Below, piece by piece: positions 22,023 to 32,735 of a DNA stretch of 64,000 nucleotides. This DNA comes from Symsagittifera roscoffensis. Taxonomy: Eukaryota > Xenacoelomorpha > Acoela > Convolutidae. Under the pieces are notes generated by a model. That model had not been told where the DNA came from and made no database searches. It saw only the letters and a program-made list of their open reading frames with translations. The stretch's first letter is position 1, and the number at the start of each line of letters is the position of its first letter. The stretch spans positions 83,323,847 through 83,387,846 of the forward strand of contig NC_087064.1 of NCBI RefSeq assembly GCF_963678635.1. The letters run 5' to 3'. A program made the translations under genes and the position numbers.

Positions 22023-24651
22023 TAGTAGTGTAAAGCCCAAGTATCCACTCGAGGACATTTTTTCGAGTGCATCTGCCATGAGTGGGTGTAGCCCTCTGCC
22101 GTATGACTTGCCACAGAGAAAACAATTGAGTCTTATCAGTCTGAGTGATTTTCAGACAAAGCCTTGTTGCAAGTAATCTTTGTTGCAAGTCAGCTTTGTT
22201 GCATGTAAGTATTGTGAAAAGCTTTGTTGCAAGTAGTTTCGAAAGTACTCAGCACTGTGATGCAAACAGTGGCAATGAGCGCGTTCAATCATCATGCGCT
22301 CAATAATTTCCTTTGCGTTTAGGTTTGTTAGATGCTTTGTTGCGTCTGGTGAAGGTGAGTTTCGTGGTTGTCCTCCTCGCGCGCAAATAATACTGTTGTC
22401 GAGAAAAGGGGAGAACAGTTGCAGTCTAGTTTTTTGTCAACTTGCCTTGCTGCTTGGTTGGTAGTTGATCATAGTTCTCAACAAACGTTTTTGTTGGGAC
22501 TGTCAATAAAAGACAAGCTTGGCTTTTCCACGTTTCTATATTAGCTGCACGCTTTACGTTGCCCTTTGAGGTATCGATAAAACTATAACGCTAGCAATTT
22601 GATCAAAATCAGTCTGAAAACCGGGAAAAATCAATCAGCTGAGTAGTCGGTGGGGGGGGGGGGGGGGGTTGGCTAACTGTTGTAGCGTTAGTTTGTTCCA
22701 TTGTCTAGCTCATCCTCAAAGTAGTCTCATTGCTTAACAGATATTCTGGTGCGTCCAGGAGAATTTTTTTGCTTAGTATTCTGCAGCTGTTCCACTAAAC
22801 GCAAAAATGGCAATGGACCGTGAGCTTTTTGCTATTTGGTGTGTTGGAATTGCTTCATACCATTTTGTTCGTAAACATGCTTCATACCTCCTCCTGAAAC
22901 TTTTTGCATAACATGTTTTTCCTTCATACGCTTTTGTGCGTTGAAGCAGCTTTGTCTACACTGCGTGATTTTCCGGGCAGATTTAGATTACTGAATGGGT
23001 GGTGTGGGAGGTATCAAACTAAGTTTCGCTAAGGCTATTGAAAGAAAGGAAGCAGACATGACTTTGTTATTTTCCAGGCCGGTAGCAAAAAATCTTTCAT
23101 CAAAATGCTTAGTTTCTGGATCGTTTTTGCTCTTTTTTGTAGTGATCGCAGACGAAATTTTGCTGTCGGATATTGATTGCGCATTTTCACTTCGTTTTTG
23201 ATGCTTTTTGTAGCTATCTCCGTCATGCTCAAGGCTGTGTTCCACAAAACTTGCTTTTTTTGCAATTTTCGGAGAAAATAGCTTTGCTGTTTTCGCCAGT
23301 GCCTAATTTTTCCTTTTTTTAAAAGATTTTTTTCATTTGTTTTAGTAAGAGTAGCGTATTTTTGTTTGACTCTATGGATAAAGTTACTCAATTTAGCCAT
23401 TTTGACTCAACCCCACTGAAATTCTGGTTGAGCGAGCCAGCTAATGTCCATTTTAAATAACTTTGGGCACCACAGGGGTTTCTGTAGGGCCTTTCCTGAT
23501 ATTGTGCTCTACCATGTTGTAGCCTAGATCAGGAAACTTCATATGTTGAAGCTGGTTGTAGAGTCAGATTGTTCTGTTGAGGTTGTAGGAGTAGACTGAT
23601 TGTAGATTGAATTTAGCTTTAAGAGTGTAATGTGGACTGATACTTAGCCGGACCAGTGAAGAAAAAAAACTAAGCTGTTTGTGTTCGCTTTGTTTACACT
23701 GAGGTGTTTCAGCTTTTTTGATGAGGATGTGCGGACTGCTGCAGCAGAGTCCGTGCATGACGTAGCAGTCCAGTTTCGTGCTGTCAATGAAAAGTGTTAC
23801 TGGCATCAATTGCAACTGATTTTTGATATTGCCTATCTGATTGGTTGAATATGTATCTTGTGTTGTCGTCTTTCTTACTGTTGTGCCGAGCTGCAAGTTG
23901 TTGGATTTTTGATTTGACACGGCTTGAAGTTGTTTTATACTAATTCTGAGCTTAAGCAGTTTAAGCGAAGCTTGTGTTTTTTAAACAACTCTTAGCGTTG
24001 AACTTGGAGAAAGTTCCACAAATTCGGTCACATTCCAAAACAGTTTGGTTAGTTATCTGCTGGATATTTTATAGTTGTTTTTTTTCGTTAGTAGATCATA
24101 AAATTGACCGTAGTTTCGCCTGCATATAAGAGTAAAGTAAATCGAATAGGTCTGTTGTAGCTTGTTAGTGTGTCGTCCCTCTTGGTTTGAAGTTGGCAGT
24201 ACGAATTATTTTGAGTGTAGCGAAATCGAAGTCGTTCAGCATGCATTTTTTCCCACTTCATTTGTAAGCTTAATTGGTGCTGGGAACAAGCAAGTCAGCT
24301 CATTTTACAAGGTTATAGGTCAGCTGTTTAACCGTTGATTTCAAAGCTGTGAACTTTTTTTCCGTAGAAATGAAACTTATTTGCTAAAACCCTGGTTCAT
24401 TTGGTATCAATTAGTGAACTTTTTTGAGTAACCAGATAAACGCGGAAACCAGATACTTTAGGTTATCGAATCTACGCAATAATTCAGGTTTTGTCTGTTC
24501 GTACTGTTGTACTGTAAGTTTATTGTTCTGTAGCTCTCTACCAAGTATTAAGCGATATCAGCAAGCAATGACTACAAGTATGTAATTTACTCAATGGGGC
24601 TTAGACATGAGTTGTTGCCAATCGAAAACTGAAAGAGTTGAGCCAGTTGTT
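22023..24651. other. Long non-coding interval, unit 2
   Basis: Diverged copy of 8,509-11,120, with the TTGTTGCAAGT-like repeats (about 22,165-22,230) and a G-run near 22,651-22,668. No gene is supported. Confidence 0.55.
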
Positions 24652-25388
24652 TGCATCTAGTGGGTTGCCGTCAAACTTCTGCAGTTTTCCATCGAAACTG
24701 AACCTTCTGATACTTTAGTAGCATTATGGTCAATAGCATTATGGGCATTATGGTCAAATTAAGGGCAAACGCAATTTTTTGTCCAAAATTTTCCACAAAA
24801 TGCCTAAAAAGGCTTATTTTTGGCCTGTTTTTTGAAAGTTTTGACTGTAGCGCAGAAATTTTTTTACAAAATGGAACCCTTATACTGTTTTCTATTTTAG
24901 GACAGCTACGAAAATAAAATGGTCGACCTAAAAACAAAAGTCGGTAAAAGTTTCAAAATGGGCCTGATAATCGATAAATCCGCTGTTGAAGTGAAGCGTG
25001 CTCACGTGCTCTTATTTAGGCTCTGGATGTTGACGGTAGCGACTTGATGGTCATATCGTGTGATTGTCTTTTCTATTGGGAGGGGGGGGGGGTAGTTTTT
25101 TTCGCCGGCGTTGACTTAGAACTTGCTACTATAAAACTTCTGCAATTCACCTTCAACTCATTCTTCATAAGATGGTTAGAGTTATACATGTGCAGATTTA
25201 TCGAGTATTCTTATACATTCAGTTAAAGCCCCCTAGAATCATTGATACAAAAATTTCCTGAAGCACTGAAATTGAGATATATTATAAAACAAAGAACACT
25301 TTTTTCAACTTTTTTGCATTAATACCCGACTGATATTACATATAAGTACCACAATCTTTTGAGTGATGCTGTGTAGAAAAAACAGGCA
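24652..25388. repeat. Block present only in unit 2 (~740 bp)
   Basis: Between CCAGTTGTTTGC and ACAATAATTCTCAAAGTA the unit 2 sequence has about 740 bp that unit 1 lacks (unit 1 joins near 11,133). It includes tandem GCATTATGG-type repeats (24,720-24,755), a GTCGACCTAAAA segment like dispersed repeat B, and a G-run at 25,081-25,091. Whether it was inserted in unit 2 or deleted from unit 1 is not settled. Confidence 0.6.
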
Positions 25389-25423
25389 ACACAATAATTC
25401 TCAAAGTACTCAAAAACTTTCAG

Positions 25424-25751
25424 TTTTCCTATGACAATAAGGACGGTCGTTTAAACTGCAAAATATAGGTATTTGAACAACTCTCATCAACCTGAATTGT
25501 TTGCGAACATTTCATTAATCATAACTTATTGCAATATGTTGAGGCTGAACAGCGAGAATTTTCATCAACTACGGCCAACAAACACATTTAAGCAAAAACC
25601 GAAACAAGAGTTAATTTATTCCAAGATTTAGCTACTAAAGTTAAAAAGTTTTCTCAGTTTTAAGTAACATTTTTGCTAAAAACTGACCCAAAAAAATTTC
25701 TACTTGAAATGACTACATTATAAAACAGACGTACAGTTAGCCGTTCTTACA
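25424..25751 (-). repeat. BEL 3' LTR, unit 2
   Basis: 328 bp, starting TGTAAGAACGGC on the minus strand and preceded by a purine tract (GGGGGTGGAGGA, 25,752-25,763). Confidence 0.85.
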
Positions 25752-26042
25752 TCCTCCACCCCCAAAGAGCGAGAACTAGTTGGGGTTTCACGATCGGACG
25801 GGTGTTTTCCGCGGTTGCCAATCTAATTCCGGCGGACCTGTAGTCGAATTACGGTGAGAACTTCTGAGTCAGGTTTTAAAAGCCAACCTTTACTATTCAA
25901 AAAGTGTGGATCTTTCACCCAACCGCTTTCTTTCAATGCCTCAGCAATAATTCCGCGAGTGCCGGTATCTGCTGGATTGTCGCCACTGGAGACATAACAC
26001 CACTTTCAACTTGTGGTGCATTCGAGAATTTCGGTGACCCGA

Positions 26043-26456
26043 TTAGCCACAGAGACATGGCAAATTGCTAGTAGAGTTCAACCACTGCAATAAAGTAGTG
26101 CTATCTGTCCATATGTATGAGTTTTTGATTTTTTTTGTCATAGAGTTCTCCATTTCAGGTCTCAGTGATGCTGCTTGCAATTCAAGCTTAGGAATTGAAA
26201 GAGTTTTTCGCTTTTCCGAAACTAGAAGCATTTCTTTTGTGAGGACGGAGCGAGCGCGCAGGAAAGCAACCGAGCATAAGACGTCCTGAAAGCTGCCACC
26301 AAAAATATGCAGTTTTATTTGGTCAACCGGGGTGTCAAAGAAACAGCGAGAAATTGTTAGACGGCCAATTACTGGTGAATCAGTATGCCACTCTATGAAC
26401 TTTTCTTGAAATTCACCTGGCAATGGCTCATCCCACTGCTGGCCGAAAAGAAGCAA
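26043..26456 (-). pseudogene. BEL/Pao Pol, RNase H-like segment, unit 2
   Basis: 137-codon frame with FIEWHTDSPVIGRLTISRCFF early, SIPKLELQAASLRPEM and YIWTDSTTLLQWLN. The last two are the conserved E-L-Q-A-A and W-[ST]-D-S boxes of the BEL/Pao RNase H region. The corresponding ~370 bp are deleted from unit 1. The frame closes shortly after, and no integrase follows before the LTR. Confidence 0.82.
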
Positions 26457-26629
26457 AATATCCTCCAGTAAAAGCCAGGCACGAACGGTGTACGATGCGA
26501 CTAAACCGATTGGGTCGACAATCGAGGAGACGTAATTTAAGACGGTGCGCTGCGTAATTGGTTTTCTAATATATGTGTTAACACCACGACTAACGCTTAA
26601 GGTATCAGTTTTATTATCCCATTTTAGAC

Positions 26630-27087
26630 CTAATACGTAATTTTAGACCTAATACGTGTGTCAATTAGGTTGGTTTCTTTTATATTGTCAACCTTGCTGT
26701 CCTCTGGATTTAGTTTTTCTGCTAAATCTGGGACATTGCTGGCAAACTTGGTTAACCTAAAACCCCGTAGACTCAACAAACTTATAAGTTCTTCGCTCAG
26801 GTTAAGCGCTTCATTAGGGTCGGCGATAGAACCTAAAAAATCATTCATAAAAAACTTTCTCGGACAAAAGATGAAGCAGCTGGAAACTTGACGTAATTAT
26901 CTTTTGCGGTTTGTTGGAGCGGAAAAATTGCACACGTGTGGGAGTCACCAGCGCCGAAGATGTGACGAGTGGATTGAAAAAAGTTTGCCTCATTTGAGGG
27001 GTTCTCCCGCCACAAAAACAGCAACGACAGATGGTCAGTTGGAATGACTCCTATTGAAGAACATTCAACCAATATCCGATTCTGCAA
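26630..27087 (-). pseudogene. BEL/Pao RT, unit 2 (inactive)
   Basis: Two overlapping frames (27,087-26,845 and 26,848-26,630) carry LLFLWRENPSN, IFGAGDSHTCAIF and then FFMNDFLGS. The catalytic pair again reads N-D instead of D-D, as in unit 1. A further frame change near 26,640 is associated with a short local duplication of TTTTAGACCTAATACGT. Confidence 0.8.
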
Positions 27088-27381
27088 ACTTGTGTTGCCT
27101 GAACCAGAGGAGCACTCTCAACAAGAGCTGCAACAGATCGGCCCCTACCAAAAGTGAGTGGTTCAAGGTTACACCATAAAACTTAGAAGCGCCGTTCAAA
27201 ACACGCATCACCTTGCAGGTTTATTCAGGTTAATAACTGCATGATGGGGTAAATACCCTTCGCGGTCAGTGCGCGTGTTCAATTCATTAGATTAAAAAGG
27301 ATAGATATATTCCATTCCAAATCGTTCTGAATAGTTTTACCGTAAAATTGTTTAGGTCAGGATCTTTTTCGAACTGTTTTT

Positions 27382-28307
27382 CTAAAGACTTAAGCTGGAC
27401 AAATGCGGAAAACAGTCTTGGCCTAAAATTGTTTCCACATCAGAAAATCGGTACGTCAAGGAAGCCACTGAAGCTAAATGAGGATAAAAGTTTAAATCTT
27501 TCTTCACAAAAGGTCGTGCGTGAAAACTGTATGAGTTGGATTCATTAAAACCATAAATTACTATATCTACTTGTTCCGTCATTAAAAATTGTGGTAAACT
27601 TATTCCACTGACGGTGAGCTTCAACTTTTTACCGGACATTATAATTTTTTCAGTGAGTTGAGCGGAAATCCATGAGTGACTGCAAGCTGAATCACAACTA
27701 ACAAGAGTATTAGAGCTGTTCGTATTGCTGGACAACTTCAATTCAGCGATTTGAAGCAGACCTTTAACACGGAGAACCGAAGTGACTCAAGTATCTTTAA
27801 CTGCAACTATCTCGAGATTAGCGGAAAGCGAAGAGATTTTTCCTCCTTCTGGCGACTTGGTTAAGTCTCTTGCGGGGTAAATTCTTTCCGCTCCGTGAAG
27901 GAGGTTATTGTGAGTGCTGTTGCAATCAGACTTATTGGATTTTCTAGATTTCGGCCTTGTCGAAAAGTCTGGTCCAATTGCAGACCAGAAAAACACAACT
28001 TCTGCTCGGCAGCAAACTTTGCTCTTTGAGTGGGAGTTTTCTCTTTGAAGACGCTACAGGACCAAACAACACAGGGCGGATATTGTTGAGAAGTCTTTTT
28101 GTAAAGCACTATTGAATTAGACGACAAAATTTTCGTTACTGTTTTAGAACGGCCAGAGCTGGCCTGATTTTCCTGATTTCGACTCTTGGGAGTGTTAGCG
28201 TGCATTTTTCCTGCTTCTGCTTTTTCTACCAACCAGTCATTGAAATGGAGCAAAGAAGGTTGGTGAAGACTCTTCTCCACTGTGTGAAGAGCCCATAATT
28301 CCTCCAT
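27382..28307 (-). pseudogene. BEL/Pao Gag C-terminus and DUF1758 protease, unit 2
   Basis: Three frames in order on the minus strand. The first, 28,307-27,861, starts with ELWALHTVEKSLHQPSLLHF and has the Cys/His segment CVVWSCSVFKEKTPTQR. The second, 27,996-27,787, has DCNSTHNNLLHGAERIYPA. The third, 27,741-27,382, has LVSCDSACSHSWISAQL and ends TILGQDCF. This is the usual Pao order of knuckle, H-box and retropepsin-like DUF1758. The knuckle lacks several Cys/His ligands. Confidence 0.78.
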
Positions 28308-28319
28308 GTTGGGTGACAG

Positions 28320-29568
28320 TTTACCTAATGCTTAATTCAGCCAAACAACACTTCCAAATCTCCCGTAAAAAGAAAACTTGCTCTTAAGATGAAAACCACT
28401 ATAGATGTGGGGAACGCTCCATTAAGGTATTTTAATGTAAAATTAAGACTCTTAGAAAGAAAAACAAGTATGACTAGGTTTTCGGGTGAACTGTACGGTT
28501 AAGTCTATGCGTGCACGGTATTGCATACTCGAAGATTGCGGGTTAAGGCAGTTCGTTTACGGACTGAAACATAAGCGGTCGGTAACGAAAGCGGACAAGT
28601 TGAAGGTTCTGATCTAAAAATCAAAGAACCACTACGAGCAAAACCTGAGTAACAAATCAATTCAAACCAGCACACACAACTACGGCGAAGGACGGGCAGT
28701 GACATTGAGAGAACCTATTCGGGTTCGATATACGACGTTTCGCTATCGGACTGATTCAAAAAATTGGTACTCGTAAGGTCGAGTTGAGTGAACTCTTATT
28801 CAGTATAAGTTTCAGACAACCCCTAGTAGAAAAACCTGAGGTACGAAATCGGCTTAAGCAACTCACTCAACAAAACGAAAGTCGGGCAGAGGGAACAATA
28901 TTTGATTTTCGAACATAAAGATCCAAAATTTTTGGTCAAATTTTTTCTGAGGTACTCAAACTTTTTCTACTTCCCTTAGAAATTAGTTTGGAAAACCCTT
29001 CAGCAGTTATTTCTAGGTTTTTAGAATTTTTGTTTAAGTTAGATTAACGTGTATTCAAAAATTGGTTTCGGTTTTGGTTCGGTTTGTACTCAAAATTCCT
29101 TGTACAAAAGCTTGCAGCAAAAAAATGGGTTTAAAATTTAACGTTCTTACAGTATTTTGCTCTTTTTGTATGTTTTTGCCTCGAAAATTTTTTTCTTCGA
29201 TGTCATTGCCTATCTTCAGAATGCGGCATCTGATGCTTTCTTCCTTCTGATTATGGTTCAGCTACCACTGGGATAAGACCTCGGGCGACATTGAAGAATT
29301 CGTTTTGATGCTCAAGCTCCCAATTTTATGAAAAAAAAAAATAATCGTGCGAGCTTGTACAGATGTATAAATAAACTATTTAAACTGAAGCTGTAATACA
29401 AAAACAACTCTTCGAGCTGATTTCATTTAACAAGTTGATTTGGTTTAATTAACAATTAAATCGCATTTTCCGGTAAAGTATCAAAAGCACGTGTTCATAA
29501 TGAGATCGGAATACATCTGGCTTAATATAGTCATTTCAACCATTTTAAGATGTTTTCATTCAGTCATC
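28320..29568. other. BEL internal leader without coding capacity, unit 2
   Basis: Counterpart of 13,620-14,860. Only short frames; nothing recognisable. Confidence 0.5.
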
Positions 29569-29584
29569 CCGAGTCACGGCACCA
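29569..29584 (-). promoter_or_regulatory. BEL primer binding site, tRNA-His
   Basis: The minus strand reads TGGTGCCGTGACTCGG, three bases inside the LTR. This is the exact 16-base complement of the 3' end of animal tRNA-His including CCA (..CCGAGTCACGGCACCA, recalled, not searched). Confidence 0.8.
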
Positions 29585-29587
29585 AAA

Positions 29588-29940
29588 TGTTCCTGTGACA
29601 ATAAGGACGGTCGTTTAAACGGTCGGGAAAACTCAAAATGTTATTTAATTCCAGGGTATGTGCATTTGAACAACTTTCATTAACCTGAACGTTTTTGTGA
29701 GCACTTCAAAACATCATAACTTACTGCAATAAGTTGAGGCTGAACAGAGAAAATTTTCATCAACTACGGAATCAATTTTAAGTAAGAAGTGAAACTATTT
29801 TTAATTCAGTTCAAATTTTAGTTCCTAAGCTTGAAGGATTTTCTTAGTTTTAAGTAACATTTTTGCTAAAACTGACCTAAAAAGTTTTTATATGGAATGT
29901 CTACATTATACAAACAGACATATAGTTAGCCGCACTAACA
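29588..29940 (-). repeat. BEL 5' LTR, unit 2
   Basis: 353 bp, starting TGTTAGTGCGGC and ending GGAACA on the minus strand, so it has proper TG...CA ends. The TSD follows outside it, and a TTT spacer and the primer site lie inside. Confidence 0.88.
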
Positions 29941-30114
29941 TTCAGCAAACCAAAAGCTCAGATTTGTACCAGATCCGTAAGGTGAACTATCGAACGTTTA
30001 TTCCAGTTGCATGTTCTACAATTCGTTTAGTTTCCTCGAACCAGAATTTGTTAAGAACAATTGTTTATGTCTCCGTTTTGTTTTTGTGTCCTTTAAGAAT
30101 TACTTTTGAGGAAG

Positions 30115-30346
30115 AAGATTACGACCTTTTATCTACGGGGGAAAGGACCAACACAAGAGCTGTACAGCTCATCACGGCGAACCGCTGTTGTGCCCTTGTT
30201 TAAGAACTACATGCAGTTTTATTTTTATTTTTCTGGGCTGGGTATTGTTGCTTCACCATCAAGCAACGAGCACGGATAATGGTGGGCCTCGAACATCCGA
30301 CCTGTCGATTGAGAGGCGGAGACGTAACCACTTCACCTACGCTCCC
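30115..30346 (-). repeat. tRNA-derived SINE, unit 2
   Basis: Same element as at 15,420-15,653, better preserved in the head: GGGAGCGTAGGTGAAGTGG, then GCCTCTCAATCGACAGGTC, then the B-box-like GGATGTTCGAGGCCC. The body includes a TAAAAATAAAA stretch and the GGTTCGCCGTGATG block. Confidence 0.62.
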
Positions 30347-30349
30347 TAA

Positions 30350-31227
30350 AACTAGATATTGACAAAAATTGAGGCGTTTAAACTGAAATTCAACTGTGCT
30401 CAACCAATTTCAGGAAAATCAATTTTTTTACTTTCAAAAGTATTTTAAAGGAGACCATTTCTCAAACAATCTAGTATCAATCCACAAACATTGCGAAAAG
30501 TATACAATTTGAACCCCAAATTGACCAGAAGTAAGAACAGAATGAACAAAATTGAATTTTATTTCACAATTTAAGCAGAAGGAAAAACTCAATCTTCAGC
30601 AGAAATGTGAAACGAATCGAGAGAAAGAGTATAAGTTAGCATTTTTTTGAGAATTCGTTTATAAAATTCTTTTTAGCTTTAGCCTCGCCAAACACCTCGA
30701 AATGAACATTATTGTTTGATTATACTATCTCCGACATTCTGTAACAGTAAGTTTAGAGCTTGAAACTTCTAGAATTTCTTCATTCTGTCCAGCGGGTAAG
30801 ACGTAAGTGTTTTTACAGCTGTCGTATCATCATTGGGGACTATGAAGCCAGTAACATTTTCGGCTGAAAATTGCTCAAGGCCTGCCTTCCAACATGAAAT
30901 GTCTAACTCCACGAACTCTGGCATCGAATTAAATCTGGGTAATCTTTTCAATGATAACAAGCCATGAATGACCCAAATGAGGCCGCGCATTTTCTATTAC
31001 ACAAGTAGCGTCAAAATTATTGCGTTGAATGTTATTGTCTGATACTATGTGCCTTGCTGTGGATACCGAAGAATGTCTTGAACCTTTTAAAATGTTGCCA
31101 TCAATTTCTTCAAAGCTTCCGAAAAAAAATCCGTTACATGCATTAAGTTTATTTTTGCCGTAGTGAGTTTTTATAGGCTTACATTTTGGAGCTATGAAGA
31201 AAACCCAAAGAAACTTACTTTTTTTTT
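30350..31227. other. Non-coding interval, unit 2
   Basis: Diverged copy of 15,660-16,515. It holds the 73-codon minus frame at 30,769-30,990 discussed for unit 1, and nothing else recognisable. Confidence 0.45.
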
Positions 31228-31754
31228 GTTCCGACTTTCGATATGAAAGTAACGGAATATTTGTGCTCGGGGTGGGTTTTATTTTTCTTCAGACAAATTT
31301 CGACTTTTTATTTAGCCATTTTTGACGGAATTTTTTTTATATCATTCGAAAGGTATTGTTGTCTTGAGCTCAAATTTGAAAAGATATTTCACCTGTGATC
31401 ATTTTTCGTAAAGTTACGGGGGTTTAAAGATTGCCATTTTGGTCAATTTGGGACAATTAACGCGCGATATAATTCGCGTTATTAACTCGTAAGCGGAGAT
31501 TTAATCCATCTTAGAAATCGTTCCAAATTGGTTAAAAGAAGCCTATTTGCCATAATTGGTTTGTTATGAGGAGCAAAATCTATCCTTTTGTACTTTATAT
31601 GGCGTGTGGGGGATGATTTTTATTTAAAAAAAATTCAAATTTTAGAATTTTTTCGTTTTGTTTTATTTCATTGAATTTTTTAATGTTATTACTGCTCCAT
31701 AAACCTTAAAAGGCAGTCGGAACATTCAGGGCTTCGCCCTGATGAGAGCAGTCT
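31228..31754 (+). repeat. Dispersed repeat A, first unit of a tandem pair
   Basis: Starts GTTCCGACTTTCGATA and ends with GGGCTTCGCCCTGATGAG and GCAGTCTTGTT. Unit 1 of the segmental duplication lacks it (it joins TTACTTTTT to ATTGTTATTCG near 16,520), so the pair inserted or expanded after duplication. The internal GGGCTTCGCCC can form a hairpin. Confidence 0.8.
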
Positions 31755-32308
31755 TGTTGTTCCGACTTTCGATACGAAAGTAACGGAATATTTGTGCTCG
31801 GGTGGGTTTTTTTTCTCTTCAGACAAATTTCGACTTTTTAACTAGCCATTTTTGACGGAATTTTTTTATATCATTCGGAAGCTATTGTTGTCCTGAGCTT
31901 ATATTTGAAAAGACATTTCAACTGTGATCATTTTTCGTGAAGTTATGAGGGTTTAAAGATTGCCATTTTGACCAATTTGGGACAATTAACGCGCGATATA
32001 ATTCGCGCTATTAACGCGTAAGCGGAGATTTAATCCGGGGGCAAATAAAAAAAAAAAAAAAAAAGCGGAGATTTAATCCGTCTTAGAAATCGTTCCAAAT
32101 TAGTTGGAAGAAGCTTATTTACCATAATTGATTTGTTACAAGGAGCGACATCTATCCTTTTGTACTTTATATGGCGTGTGGGGGGATGATTTTCATTAAA
32201 AAAAATTTCAAATTTTAGAAATTTTTTTTTCTCATTTTTATTACATTTTATTAAACATTAAAAGGCAGTCGGAACATTCAGGGCTTCGCCCTGATACGAG
32301 CAGTCTTG
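31755..32308 (+). repeat. Dispersed repeat A, second unit of the tandem pair
   Basis: Second copy of the same ~530-bp unit, again from GTTCCGACTTTCGATA to GCAGTCTTGTT. It is interrupted by a short poly(A)-tailed insertion at 32,038-32,062. Confidence 0.8.
32020..32080 (+). repeat. Tiny poly(A)-tailed insertion with 18-bp direct repeats
   Basis: AAGCGGAGATTTAATCCG occurs at 32,020-32,037 and again at 32,063-32,080. Between them lie only GGGGCAAATAAA and a run of A. The other copies of this repeat have the 18-mer motif once. The pattern is that of target-primed insertion of a heavily truncated polyadenylated RNA, with an AATAAA before the tail. Confidence 0.6.
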
Positions 32309-32735
32309 TTGTTATTCGTTATCGAAGCGAAAGAAGAAATTTTTGATGAATGTTTACGCCCAAGTGAAAACACAAAAGCGGCATGCACTTAGAAATCTGC
32401 CGTGGAAAACTTGCTAACCCACGTTGACTTGAGAACCAGCTTTGTTCCTACTTTTTCGAGTGAAGCCTCGCGTAGCTACAGTCTGACGTAGTTGCAGTCA
32501 GAACGACCAGCAAAAAGATTAACCCTTAAAAAGTCAATCAGCAAGTGTAATCATGTTATCAGCAATAAAAATTCAAACAACTTGACGAAATAGTGTTGTC
32601 ATTTTTTTCGGATGAAATTCGATTTTCAGTTCTTTCGAACATGCTTTACGCAATATTTTTATACCATCAGAAAAACGTTGGGCACAAAAGGCAATACATC
32701 ACCTGAGTTTAATTATATTAGGTTTTGGAGATTTG

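Larger units (their letters stand above)
25419..29945 (-). mobile_element. BEL/Pao LTR retrotransposon, unit 2 (more complete copy)
   Basis: Same insertion as in unit 1. Its LTRs are 25,424-25,751 and 29,588-29,940, and the TTCAG target duplication is at 25,419-25,423 and 29,941-29,945. This copy keeps part of the RNase H-like region (26,043-26,456) and about 135 bp of RT (near 27,105-27,240) lost in unit 1. Integrase and Gag N-terminus are still absent. Because both units share the same TSD and the same inactivating changes, insertion and decay began before the segmental duplication. Confidence 0.88.
16952..32735. repeat. Segmental tandem duplication, unit 2
   Basis: Direct repeat of unit 1 in the same orientation, about 15.8 kb. 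The extra length comes from a ~740-bp block at about 24,652-25,388, a 1.08-kb two-unit repeat insertion at about 31,228-32,308, and BEL sequence deleted in unit 1. After 32,735 the sequence is single-copy relative to unit 1, which defines the original right breakpoint. Confidence 0.93.

Noticed and set aside
23035-23400. 121-codon Lys-rich minus frame in unit 2
   Set aside because: In unit 1 the corresponding sequence is frame-shifted and shortened (9,503-9,733). No domain is recognised and composition follows A/T runs.
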